A stretch of 64,000 nt of DNA from assembly GCA_025462885.1 (NCBI GenBank), contig JAOAPN010000008.1:1-64000 (forward strand), written 5' to 3'. The DNA comes from Acidobacteriaceae bacterium. GTDB lineage: Bacteria; Acidobacteriota; Terriglobia; Terriglobales; Acidobacteriaceae. The translations under genes and the position numbers were made by a program. The notes beneath the pieces are model-generated. The model saw only the letters and a program-made list of their open reading frames with translations. It had not been told where the DNA came from and searched no databases. Of the stretch, positions 44,168 to 52,516 are shown one piece after another; position 1 is the stretch's first letter; each line of letters begins with the position of its first letter.

Positions 44168-44874
44168 TGACCCGCCTCCGCTAACCGGCGAGATGCGCGC
44201 AGCTGCTCTACCTCCGGCTTGAGGGCGGCCAGGCCGCGGTAGAGGCGGGATTTCACAGTCGAAAGCGGTGCGCGGGTCAGGCCGGCGATCTCTTCGAGCG
44301 AAAGCTCTTCGTAAAAGCGAAGCATCAGGACTTCGCGATAGTTTGGCTCCAGCTTGAGCAGAACCTCGGCGACTTCGGCGGAATCTTCACGCGACTGAAA
44401 CTGTTCGAGCGGCGATGGGCCTTCCATGGCGATCTCAAAGGGGCGCTCGTCTTCGCGGCCTTCGCTCATCTCATCCAGGCTGGACATGGTGCGCTTGCGG
44501 GAGAGATCGATCACCAGATTGCGTGCGATGGTAAACAGCCAAGTGTCGAAGCGGGCCTTGCCGTTGTACTGCGCGCCTCGCAGCAGAACCCGCATCCAGG
44601 TCTCTTGGAAGAGGTCTTCGGCGACTTCGCGTTTGCCGGTCAGGAAGAGCAGATAGCGGAGCAGGCGATGCTGGTAGATCTCGATGAGCTGATCCAGAAG
44701 TTCGGGATCCTGGCGCTTCAGGCCACGTGCGATCTCGGCGCTCTCGCTCTGCGTCTGGGCGATAATCGCCGCGGCTCTCGAAATGGCATCCGGTTGCACA
44801 CTCTCTGAGACGCGTACCAGCTCAGAAAAGACTCGCTTTTCGGCACTTTCACTCTTCCGAGAGGTGAATTTCAT
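44164..44874 (-). CDS. ECF-type RNA polymerase sigma factor
   Basis: The product has 236 residues from ATG 44874 (M-K-F-T-S-R-K); the frame opens to 44982 but the first 36 residues have no sigma-factor features. Region 2 is YQHRLLRYLLFLTGKREVAE, followed by FQETWMRVLL and TWLFTIARNLVIDLSRKR. Region 4 is LKLEPNYREVLMLRFYEELS and LEEIAGLTRAPLSTVKSRLY. An N-terminal extension of about 60 residues precedes region 2. It should direct RNA polymerase to its own regulon, probably including this operon. Three coupled genes follow, the last a LytTR regulator. Confidence 0.92.
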   Translation of the reverse strand: MKFTSRKSESAEKRVFSELVRVSESVQPDAISRAAAIIAQTQSESAEIARGLKRQDPELLDQLIEIYQHRLLRYLLFLTGKREVAEDLFQETWMRVLLRGAQYNGKARFDTWLFTIARNLVIDLSRKRTMSSLDEMSEGREDERPFEIAMEGPSPLEQFQSREDSAEVAEVLLKLEPNYREVLMLRFYEELSLEEIAGLTRAPLSTVKSRLYRGLAALKPEVEQLRASRRLAEAGQ

Positions 44875-45077
44875 CCGTGGGATTCCCTGGTGCCGCGCGA
44901 TTTTGTCCGGTATTGCGATTCTATGGCCTGAGCTTCCATTCCTCCAAGGCTTTCTTTGTTCCAGCGTAACGGCCCGACTCATTCACGAGCACGCAATGAA
45001 ATGGGGACGAACCACCGTGAGGCACGAGGTGGGGAGTCGGAGCGGGAACCGGGAGCCGGAGGCGGTAGACTTGAGGG

Positions 45078-45860
45078 ATGGAAGTTCTGTATGGGTTGCA
45101 CCCGGTTGAGGAGGCGATTCGGTCGGGGTCGCGACGGCTGGACCATGTGATTGTCTCTCGCGAGCGCAAAGATGAGCGGCTGGAGGGAGTGATCCAGCTC
45201 TGCCGCAGCCAGGGTGTTCGGGTCTCGATCGAGCCCAAGGAGCAGTTGACCCGGCTGGCCAAGACCGACGCCCACCAGGGAGTCCTGGCGTTGGTTAAGG
45301 AGCGCGAGTTCCTTACCGTGGAAGACCTGATGCGGCCCAAGCCGGACGGCGAGTACCGCTTCTTCCTCGCGCTGGACGGCGTCGAAGATCCCCACAACCT
45401 CGGCGCTCTCATCCGAACCGCGGATGGCGCTGGCGTCGACGGGGTCATTCTGCCGGAACGGCGTTCTGCCCCGGTCACGGGGACGGTGGCGAAGACCTCG
45501 GCGGGAGCCTCCGAACATGTGCGGATCGCCCGCGTCACGAACCTGGTGCGGTCGCTGGAGCAGTTGAAGCAAAAGAATGTCTGGGTGCTGGGGCTCGACG
45601 AGCGCGGCTCGCCGGACTATATGGACTTCGACTTCAAGACCGATTGCGTACTGGTGCTGGGACGCGAGGGCGCCGGACTGCACGACCTGGTCAAAAAGAC
45701 CTGCGACCATCTGCTGCGAATTCCGATGGCTGGAATGGTGTCGTCCCTCAATGTATCGGTTGCGGGAGCAGTGGTGATGTATGAGGCGATGCGCCAGCGG
45801 CGGATGCCTCCCGAGCCGGTAGTGAAGCCGAAGAAGAAGTTGAAAGGGTTGGGATCTTGA
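45078..45860 (+). CDS. rlmB: 23S rRNA (guanosine-2'-O-)-methyltransferase
   Basis: The product has 260 residues, the usual TrmH/RlmB length. The N-terminal substrate-binding domain begins MEVLYGLHPVEEAIRSG. The SPOUT methyltransferase domain has the three motifs: DPHNLGALIRTADGAGV, VLGREGAGLHDLV and RIPMAGMVSSLNVSVAGAV. It methylates a 23S rRNA guanosine (G2251 in E. coli). The stop overlaps the start of the next gene by 4 bp, so the two are co-translated, although no functional link is known. Confidence 0.95.
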   Translation: MEVLYGLHPVEEAIRSGSRRLDHVIVSRERKDERLEGVIQLCRSQGVRVSIEPKEQLTRLAKTDAHQGVLALVKEREFLTVEDLMRPKPDGEYRFFLALDGVEDPHNLGALIRTADGAGVDGVILPERRSAPVTGTVAKTSAGASEHVRIARVTNLVRSLEQLKQKNVWVLGLDERGSPDYMDFDFKTDCVLVLGREGAGLHDLVKKTCDHLLRIPMAGMVSSLNVSVAGAVVMYEAMRQRRMPPEPVVKPKKKLKGLGS

Positions 45861-47914
45861 GGTTGAAGTTCACGGCAGCAGTTGCAGTTGGTTGTATCGG
45901 TTGGGTGGGGTTCGGTTTGCCGGCGGTTGCACTTGGGAAGCTCGGCCAGCAAGAACCAGCTCAGACTCAGCAAGTCCAGGCTCCCGCAACGCAGCAGCCT
46001 CAACCTGCCGAGCAGCAGGCCCCCACGCAAGAGACAACGCCTCCTCCGCCGAAAGGCAAGGTACTCTTCGAGCGGAGAACCCAGGAGGTCAATCCCGAGA
46101 CGGCACCAGAGGAAACACCTACGCAGGGAGTCAGCAGCTCCCGCAGCGATGCGACTCCCGAGGTGGTTGGATCGCATCAGGATGAGACCGGGCCAGTCTT
46201 TCAGGTGAGCGATGCAGAGCGGTCTGCACCGACGTTTACCGCGTACGACCTGGACGCACACCTGGTACCGGCGAAGTCGCGGCTGGTAATGCACGCGACC
46301 TTCTCCGTCCGCAACGATGGGACCGCACCGTTGCAGCGGCTGCCGATCCAGGTCTCGTCCTCTTTGAAGTGGGAACGGTTTGTCCTGGCCGGAGGGGCGG
46401 CGCTGACGCTGCCTTTCGTGCAGCACGCCATCAACACCGATGCCGATCACACCGGCGGAGCCCAGGAGGCGATCGTGACGCTTCCGCAGCCGCTGGCGGT
46501 TGGCGGAGTGGTAACGCTGTCGGCGTTCTATGCGGGCGACGTCGCTCAGTCGGGTGGAAGGCTGGAACGAATCGGCGCACCGTCGGATCAGGCGGAGCGG
46601 GCGGACTGGGACAAGGTTTCGGCCGAGGGAACCTGGCTGCGAGGCTTTGGGAATGTGCTGTGGTATCCGACCGCTGCGGCTCCGGTCTTTCTCGGCGACG
46701 GGGCGAAGTTGTTCCAGTCGGTCGGGCTGGCGAAGGCGCGGCAGGCAGCAGCGAAGATCCGGCTGCGGCTGACGATCGAGTATGAGGGCGAGGCGCCGAA
46801 GTGGGCGTACTTCTGCGGCCGGCGCGAACCACTGACCGCGGTGCCGGAGGCTCTGAATGTCCCTGTGGCGAGTGCGCCGGGAGTCGCATCGGCGGAGTTC
46901 GCGGAGCAGACGGTGGGCTTCCGTGTGCCAAGCCTGTTTGTCCCGGATGGCTCTCTCCGGCTGGCGGATGGGCCGGTGCTGTCGGTCCTGACGGAGAGCG
47001 AGGACGCGGTAGCGCGGTATGCCAAGAGCGAAGAGCAGGTGCAGCCGCTGCTTGCGGATTGGCTGGGAGCGTCTCCTCTCGTGCCGTTGAATATCGTCGA
47101 TCATGCGGGTCAGCCGTTTGAGGACCGGGCGTTGCTGGTGGCCTCAATGGCCGGAGTAGATGCAGGCGGGATCGCCGGGGTGCTGGTGCATTCGCTCAGT
47201 CATGCGTGGTTCGCCTCGTCGCACGTCTGGCTGGATGAGGGAACCGCCCAGTTTATGGGCTGGCTGTGGATGGAGCAGAACCAGGGCCGCGAGTTTACCG
47301 AGCAGCAGATCCGCCAGCAGGCCACCGGACTGGCTTTGGCCGAGCCGTCGGGAAAAGATGCGACCGGGCAGAGTCTGATAGCCGCGCGGGATGAGGTGTA
47401 CTACCGGACCAAGGCGGCTTCCGTGCTCTGGATGCTGCGGTCGATCGTGGGCGACGCTCCGCTCAAGGCCGCGTTGCAGACCTACCGGAAGTCCGGCAAA
47501 CGGGACGAGGATCCGAAGGAGTTCCAGCGTGTGCTGGAGGCGGCGTCGCACAGGGATCTCAACTGGCTCTTCGACGACTGGGTCTACCAGGATAAGGGCT
47601 TGCCGGATCTGTCGATCGTAAGTGTTTCGCCGCGGGAGTTGACGGCGAAGGACGGTCGCGGTGGTTTCCTGGTCGCGGTGGAAGTGAGGAACGACGGAGA
47701 TGCTGTGGCCGAGATCCCGGTGACGGTGCGGGCGCAGGGCAAATCCGGCGCCCTGACGACGACCGAAAGGCTGCGGGTCAAGGGCCGATCCAGCGCTTCG
47801 ACCCGGATCCTGTTCGAGGGGAATCCTGCCGAGGTGCAGGTTAATGATGGAAGCGTTCCGGAGATCGGGAACAGTGTGCACTTGAAGCAGGTGGTCGCGG
47901 TGCCGAAACCGTAG
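45857..47914 (+). CDS. Exported M1-like protein with degenerate HExxH motif
   Basis: The product has 685 residues from TTG 45857, overlapping rlmB by 4 bp. A signal peptide (about residues 1 to 30) is followed by a Gln/Pro-rich linker. Residues 110 to 400 resemble the beta-domain of M1 aminopeptidases. At residues 445-449 the zinc-binding site reads H-S-L-S-H instead of HExxH, and the downstream Glu is in VWLDEGTAQFM only 11 residues on, against 18 in M1. The catalytic Glu is lost, so hydrolysis is unlikely; zinc binding may remain. Helical repeats follow (KDPKEFQRV region), and the end is a beta-sandwich. It may be a periplasmic binding or chaperone-like protein. Confidence 0.75.
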   Translation: MRLKFTAAVAVGCIGWVGFGLPAVALGKLGQQEPAQTQQVQAPATQQPQPAEQQAPTQETTPPPPKGKVLFERRTQEVNPETAPEETPTQGVSSSRSDATPEVVGSHQDETGPVFQVSDAERSAPTFTAYDLDAHLVPAKSRLVMHATFSVRNDGTAPLQRLPIQVSSSLKWERFVLAGGAALTLPFVQHAINTDADHTGGAQEAIVTLPQPLAVGGVVTLSAFYAGDVAQSGGRLERIGAPSDQAERADWDKVSAEGTWLRGFGNVLWYPTAAAPVFLGDGAKLFQSVGLAKARQAAAKIRLRLTIEYEGEAPKWAYFCGRREPLTAVPEALNVPVASAPGVASAEFAEQTVGFRVPSLFVPDGSLRLADGPVLSVLTESEDAVARYAKSEEQVQPLLADWLGASPLVPLNIVDHAGQPFEDRALLVASMAGVDAGGIAGVLVHSLSHAWFASSHVWLDEGTAQFMGWLWMEQNQGREFTEQQIRQQATGLALAEPSGKDATGQSLIAARDEVYYRTKAASVLWMLRSIVGDAPLKAALQTYRKSGKRDEDPKEFQRVLEAASHRDLNWLFDDWVYQDKGLPDLSIVSVSPRELTAKDGRGGFLVAVEVRNDGDAVAEIPVTVRAQGKSGALTTTERLRVKGRSSASTRILFEGNPAEVQVNDGSVPEIGNSVHLKQVVAVPKP

Positions 47915-47939
47915 GGCCTCGGCGAAAACCCAGCAGACG

Positions 47940-49628
47940 CTAACGCCGGATGCGGCGATTCGGGATCGGATGGGACGTGCTGTCCTGCCAACTCTGGACG
48001 CCTCCCCACGGACGGTTGGAGTTCATGTCGATGCGGACAGGACCAGCGGCCCGATCGGCAGGGAGTGCATCGGCGAGGCCGTCGCCGAAGAAGGGAAGCG
48101 CTTTGCCGAGGGCGGAGAGGCGGGCGAGAACCACCATGCCCGACAGATGGAGCGTGTAGCCGCCAGCGTCGATGCGGGCTTCGAGTGTTGCGGGTTCTTT
48201 GCCGCCGAGCGCGAGTGTCGTTGGAGCCAGCACGATTCCAGATGGCGTGGGCGGCGCTGGGCGATGGTTGCGTGCGATTGCGGGTGCCGTGGGTGGGAGG
48301 GAATGGAGATCGATCTCGCCGATGGCCAGGGGTGTCGTCAGGCCGGACTGAGGGCTGATAAGGGTGAGGTCTCCGGCTTCGAGGGAGGCGTTGAGTTTCG
48401 TATCCCACTGGGTATTCAGATGGATCAGGGGAGCGGGCGCGATGGTGGCGTTGAGCGTGCCTTGCGCGCTGAGGTCTGCGGGAAGACGGCGGCTCAGGAT
48501 GCGAAGCCAGTCCATGGTGGCGGCGACCGGGAGGTTCTCGGTGGTGAGGGTCGCGGTTGCCGCGCTGAGCTCGCGGACGTCAGGGACGGCTGCCTTGAGG
48601 GTGATCGGCTGTGTGCCGCCGGAGGGCGTCCAGGCGCAGGTTGCGTCGGGGAAGGAATGGAAGGAGTTGGTGGCGCTGGACTGGCACTGGAGGTCGACCG
48701 CAACGGAACTCTCGGGGATGAACTCTGCGCGACGGAGCTTGTCGAGGCGGAGGCGGGCGATCAGGGTGCTGTCGCCGACGGTGCCCTTCGTGTGAGCGAT
48801 GAGGTTCATATCGCCGCGAACTCCGGCGTCGCGACCGAGGAGAAGGTGGGTGAACTCGCCCAGGGGGGCGTTGATCCACTGGGCGTCGAGATTGATCGGG
48901 ACTTCCGCAAGTGAGGACGCCCGGCGGAGTGTGCCTTCAACGCGCAGAATTCCGGTGTCGGAGACGAAGGTGTCAGAGCGGGCAGGATGTGCTTCGAGGC
49001 GGAGGTGCCACTCCTGCGGGTTCGGGAGCCAGAGGGCAAACTCGGCGTCGTTCAGGGAGAAGGGCATCTTCTCCTGTCCCTGCTTGAGGTTGACGCGCGC
49101 GCCGGTGGCTTCGATATAGGGGAAGCGGGGAGCGGGGCCGGAGGTCTTCTGGGCGGTGGGGGCGGTCTGGATGTGCGCCGCCTGAATCAGGATGGACTCG
49201 AGATTCCACTTGCCGTTGGGGAGATGGACGAGGTTAACACTGGGTTCGGTGAAGCTGATGGTGGCGAACTCGACCTTGCGGCGCCAGAGCGGCCAGACGC
49301 GCAAGGTGGCGTGGACGCTGTTGGCGCGGATGACGGGCTCGCTGCCAAAGGCCGGGTCTTCGGAGACGACCAGATTTTCAATCGTAAAGCCGGGGAGGGG
49401 AAGCAGGTTGAGGGTGACTTTGTCGAGGTGGACGGGGCGTCCGAGGCTTCGGCCGATGCTTTCCGCGATGCGGTGCTGGTAGCGATTAATGCTGATGTAC
49501 GAAGGGATAAACGCGATCAGCATTAGCGCGAGGAGCACGTAATAGACGAGAACGAAGCGGCGGAAGTGCGAGCGCCGTTTGGGCGGCTGGCTTGCGGCAG
49601 AGGCATAGGTTGGATCGGTCTGCTGCAT
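47940..49628 (-). CDS. AsmA-family protein
   Basis: The product has 562 residues. One TM helix (FVLVYYVLLALMLIAFIPSY) lies near residue 25. The AsmA N-terminal motif follows (ESIGRSLGRPVHLDKVTLNL, GFTIENLVVSEDPAF). The rest is beta-rich, as expected for the long beta-groove domain of AsmA, TamB or bridge-like lipid transfer proteins. It probably spans the periplasm from the inner membrane and helps lipid transport or outer-membrane assembly. It is convergent with the M1-like gene and 56 bp downstream of lepB on the same strand. Confidence 0.88.
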   Translation of the reverse strand: MQQTDPTYASAASQPPKRRSHFRRFVLVYYVLLALMLIAFIPSYISINRYQHRIAESIGRSLGRPVHLDKVTLNLLPLPGFTIENLVVSEDPAFGSEPVIRANSVHATLRVWPLWRRKVEFATISFTEPSVNLVHLPNGKWNLESILIQAAHIQTAPTAQKTSGPAPRFPYIEATGARVNLKQGQEKMPFSLNDAEFALWLPNPQEWHLRLEAHPARSDTFVSDTGILRVEGTLRRASSLAEVPINLDAQWINAPLGEFTHLLLGRDAGVRGDMNLIAHTKGTVGDSTLIARLRLDKLRRAEFIPESSVAVDLQCQSSATNSFHSFPDATCAWTPSGGTQPITLKAAVPDVRELSAATATLTTENLPVAATMDWLRILSRRLPADLSAQGTLNATIAPAPLIHLNTQWDTKLNASLEAGDLTLISPQSGLTTPLAIGEIDLHSLPPTAPAIARNHRPAPPTPSGIVLAPTTLALGGKEPATLEARIDAGGYTLHLSGMVVLARLSALGKALPFFGDGLADALPADRAAGPVRIDMNSNRPWGGVQSWQDSTSHPIPNRRIRR

Positions 49629-49684
49629 GGAGATGGGCGGCGCAGCGTGGGGCTGCGCCGGGAAGGTCCTCGTTTGGTTAGAGC

Positions 49685-50497
49685 TTACTTGATGCGGTGC
49701 AGGGTGCGGCTCCAGCGAGTCTGATCGAAGACGTGGATGATGATGTGTGCCATGAAGCTGAGGCGCTCACCCATGCTTTGCTTGTTGATCTGGTCGGCTG
49801 GGGTCTGGAAGGACCAGTAGACGAAGAGGGGACGTCCGACGATGTTCTCGCGGGGAACGAAGCCCCAGTAGCGGCCGTCGAGGGATTCCGTACGGTTGTC
49901 GCCCATGGCGAAGACTTTGCCAGGCGGCACGACGAGGTCGCCGTCGACGATGTGGGTGGGAAGTTCGTTGGCCCAGCTTGCGGTAACCTGGCCTTCTTCG
50001 TTCGGTCCCGGGGGAACGCCGGGGAAGTCGTCCCGGTAGGGCTGGAAGGCGTGCTGCGGATTGTCGTCGTAGGCAGGCATTCCGGCGTGAGGCTCGTTCT
50101 GGGCGACGCCGTTGAGATAGACGACTCCGTTGCGCAGGTGGAGATGGTCCCCGGGGATGCCGATGGTGCGCTTGACGAGGAACAGGTCTGGCTCGCCGGG
50201 CTTGAGGAAGACGATGATGTCGCCGCGCTCGACGTTGCGGTAGAAGTTGAACGGTGCCCATTTCGCGGGGGGCGCGAGGGCGATGCGGTCGACCAGGACG
50301 TGGTCGCCGATGAGGAGCGTCTTGACCATCGAGGCGGACGGGATCTCGAAGTTCTGGAAGACGAAGGTCATGACGAAGAGACCAATGGCGAGGACGGTGC
50401 AGATGGAGGAGAGCGATTCGAGGGCGGTCTCGTGCTCCTGGTGCTGTTCGACTGCGTCTTCCGTTGTGGTCTCGATTTCGACTTCCTTCGTGTTCAT
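49685..50497 (-). CDS. lepB: Signal peptidase I (first copy)
   Basis: The product has 270 residues from ATG 50497 (M-N-T-K-E-V); the frame extends 12 codons further. The TM helix (VLAIGLFVMTFVFQNFEI) is followed by the catalytic Ser in IPSASMVKTLLIGDHVLVD and the Lys in LVKRTIGIPGDHL. The closing motif GDNRTESLDGRYWGFVP is complete. It cleaves Sec signal peptides at the periplasmic face. A second lepB-like gene with the same layout lies just upstream on the same strand, so there has been a tandem duplication. Confidence 0.95.
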   Translation of the reverse strand: MNTKEVEIETTTEDAVEQHQEHETALESLSSICTVLAIGLFVMTFVFQNFEIPSASMVKTLLIGDHVLVDRIALAPPAKWAPFNFYRNVERGDIIVFLKPGEPDLFLVKRTIGIPGDHLHLRNGVVYLNGVAQNEPHAGMPAYDDNPQHAFQPYRDDFPGVPPGPNEEGQVTASWANELPTHIVDGDLVVPPGKVFAMGDNRTESLDGRYWGFVPRENIVGRPLFVYWSFQTPADQINKQSMGERLSFMAHIIIHVFDQTRWSRTLHRIK

Positions 50498-50559
50498 TCT
50501 TGCTCTCCGGTGCTGCGGTTCGGGCTCCAGCAAGTGTATCGCTGATTGGGGAGAGTTCG

Positions 50560-51408
50560 TTAATGGACTACCTGGAAGATACGGTTCCAGCGGGCGAAGT
50601 TTAGTAGAGCGTTCACCCGTGTCTGGGGTGAGGGCGCGGTGAAGGGGGTGGGGTTTTCGGGGCGGCCGGTCTGGAGAGAGAAGTAGATGAACATCGGTTT
50701 GCCGACGATGGCGGAGCGGGGGACAAAGCCCCAGTAGCGGCTGTCCTCGCTGCCGTTGCGGTTGTCGCCAAGGACGAAGTAGTTGTCCTGGGGGATGATG
50801 AGTTCGCCGTTATCGACCAGGGTGTGCATGCGGATCCACCAGGCGGGATCGATGTCGGGGGCGGTGGCCTGGAGGCGCGGGAAGTTGTCGCGGAAGCCGT
50901 CGGCGGGGCCGGGACGGTAGACGGCGTAGGTCTCGGTGAGGGGCTGGCCGTTGATATAGACATGTCCGTCGCGGAGGCGAAGGTGGTCGCCCGGCAGGCC
51001 GATAACACGCTTGATGAGGTGCATCGCGGGGTCTACGGGGTAGTGGAAGATGATGATCTCGCCGCGGTGGATCCCGGTCGGGGGAAAGACGAGGCTGGGC
51101 TCATCGAAGCCGAGGGCTTGCTTGTCGACCAGCAGAAAGTCGCCGACGAGGAGGGTGGGTTCCATCGAACCGGATGGGATGCGGAAGGGCTGGACGGTGA
51201 AGGTGATGATGAAGATGGCGATGACGATGATGTAGAAGAGCGACTGGATAGCCGGGAGGAGTCCGTGGGGGTGATGATGGGCGTCCTGGGTTGCGGGCGG
51301 CGCGAGGTCGGGCGGTGGAATCAGTTCAAGAGGGGCGGAGGTGTCGCTTCGGGCCGGGATGTCCGAGGTGGGGGAACGGGCCAGGATCGGGGCCGTACTC
51401 TCGTTCAT
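50560..51408 (-). CDS. lepB: Signal peptidase I (second copy)
   Basis: The product has 282 residues. The N-terminus is long and Pro-rich, then a TM helix (SLFYIIVIAIFIITFTVQPF), catalytic Ser in IPSGSMEPTLLVGDFLLVD, Lys in HLIKRVIGLPGDHL and GDNRNGSEDSRYWGFVP. The residues for catalysis are all present, so both copies should be active, perhaps with different substrate preferences. The start overlaps the stop of rnc by 4 bp, giving an rnc-lepB-lepB order. Confidence 0.95.
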   Translation of the reverse strand: MNESTAPILARSPTSDIPARSDTSAPLELIPPPDLAPPATQDAHHHPHGLLPAIQSLFYIIVIAIFIITFTVQPFRIPSGSMEPTLLVGDFLLVDKQALGFDEPSLVFPPTGIHRGEIIIFHYPVDPAMHLIKRVIGLPGDHLRLRDGHVYINGQPLTETYAVYRPGPADGFRDNFPRLQATAPDIDPAWWIRMHTLVDNGELIIPQDNYFVLGDNRNGSEDSRYWGFVPRSAIVGKPMFIYFSLQTGRPENPTPFTAPSPQTRVNALLNFARWNRIFQVVH

Positions 51409-52316
51409 CCGTTGCCCTCCTTGGTTGCGACGGCGTGCTGGGTTTGATGCTGAATACGCTGCTCGGCGAGGAGATGTTCAAAGGCGAGGCGGGCGGCCTC
51501 CTGCTGTGCCTTCTTTTTGGTGGAGCCTTCCGATTCAGCCAGCGGGCGGGAGTCGCCGGAGGGGTCGACGATGCGAACCTCGACAAGGAAGCGCTTGGCG
51601 TGGTCGGGGCCGGACTGGCTGGTCAGGACGTATTCGGGCTGGCCGGCTCCGATGGCCTGGAGGTGCTCCTGAAGCGCGGACTTATGGTCGCCGATGGCTC
51701 CGGAGAAGGAGGCCTTGAAGTCGTGGGGATCGTGGGAGTCGGATTTGTGAGCCTCGAGCAGGGCGAGGTGCAGGCCGGGGATGGCGGGTTCAATGATGTG
51801 GGTTTCAACGAAGGTGCGGGCAGCGGAAAGGCCACCATCCAAATAAAGAGCGGCAATGACGGCTTCAAGGGCGTTGGCGAGCAGGGCGGGCTTGCGGCGG
51901 CCTCCGCTCTGCTCCTCTCCGCGGCCGAGGCGGAGCTGGTCGCCGAGACCGATATGGGCGGCGACGGTGCCGAGGTGTCGGCTGCTGACGAGGGAGGCGC
52001 GGAGGCGGGTAAGCTCGCCCTCGCGGGAGCCGGGGAAGCGTTGGAAGAGAGCTTCGGCGACCAGCAGGCCGAGGACGGCATCGCCGATGAATTCGAGCTG
52101 CTCGTTGTCGGAACGGGGGTCGGTGCGAGGGTCGGCACGGCGCTCGGGGGTTCCGGGGGGGGGAGGGTGGGTCTCGTAGGAGAGAGACCGGTGGGTGAGT
52201 GCCCAGATAAGAAGTTCGGGGCGCTTGAAGTGATGGTCGAAGAGGTCAGGCGGCGTCGGGGGAGGGGTGTGCTTCGTGCGTCGCGCAGGCGTCTTGGGGG
52301 TCGTCGTCGGCTTCAA
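51405..52316 (-). CDS. rnc: Ribonuclease III
   Basis: The product has 303 residues, long for the family because of Pro/Thr-rich tails at both ends and a 20-residue insert after HRSLSYE. The catalytic signature is DNEQLEFIGDAVLGLLVAEA, and the second Glu/Asp pair is in LEAVIAALYLDGG. A double-stranded RNA-binding domain occupies the end (DHKSALQEHLQAIGAGQPEY, GSTKKKAQQEAARLAFEHLL). It processes rRNA precursors and double-stranded mRNA. The start is TTG 52316 with a strong AAAGGAG site. Cotranscription with lepB is a common arrangement. Confidence 0.95.
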   Translation of the reverse strand: MKPTTTPKTPARRTKHTPPPTPPDLFDHHFKRPELLIWALTHRSLSYETHPPPPGTPERRADPRTDPRSDNEQLEFIGDAVLGLLVAEALFQRFPGSREGELTRLRASLVSSRHLGTVAAHIGLGDQLRLGRGEEQSGGRRKPALLANALEAVIAALYLDGGLSAARTFVETHIIEPAIPGLHLALLEAHKSDSHDPHDFKASFSGAIGDHKSALQEHLQAIGAGQPEYVLTSQSGPDHAKRFLVEVRIVDPSGDSRPLAESEGSTKKKAQQEAARLAFEHLLAEQRIQHQTQHAVATKEGNG

Positions 52317-52516
52317 TTCGACTCCTTTACGCTTTAGACTCCTGATCCGGGCTTACGAAAGAGCCCGGGGAGGTCGGCGGCGATTGACAGCGTGGAAGGC
52401 TTTCGTGGATCGAAAGGTCAATCTGAGGCTAAAGCCTTGAGCTACCCGGATGCAAATACATAGGGTTACGACAGGGTCAGAGTAGATTCGGGGATCGCGT
52501 CCGCAGTTGCCTTGGT

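Noticed and set aside
45617..47104. 495-codon open frame on the minus strand
   Set aside because: It is antisense to the rlmB and M1-like genes, is Arg-rich with no domain, and reflects the high GC content of the coding strand.
51291..52337. 348-codon open frame on the plus strand
   Set aside because: It is antisense to rnc and lepB and is dominated by Gly, Ala, Glu and Val, typical of reverse-frame shadows.
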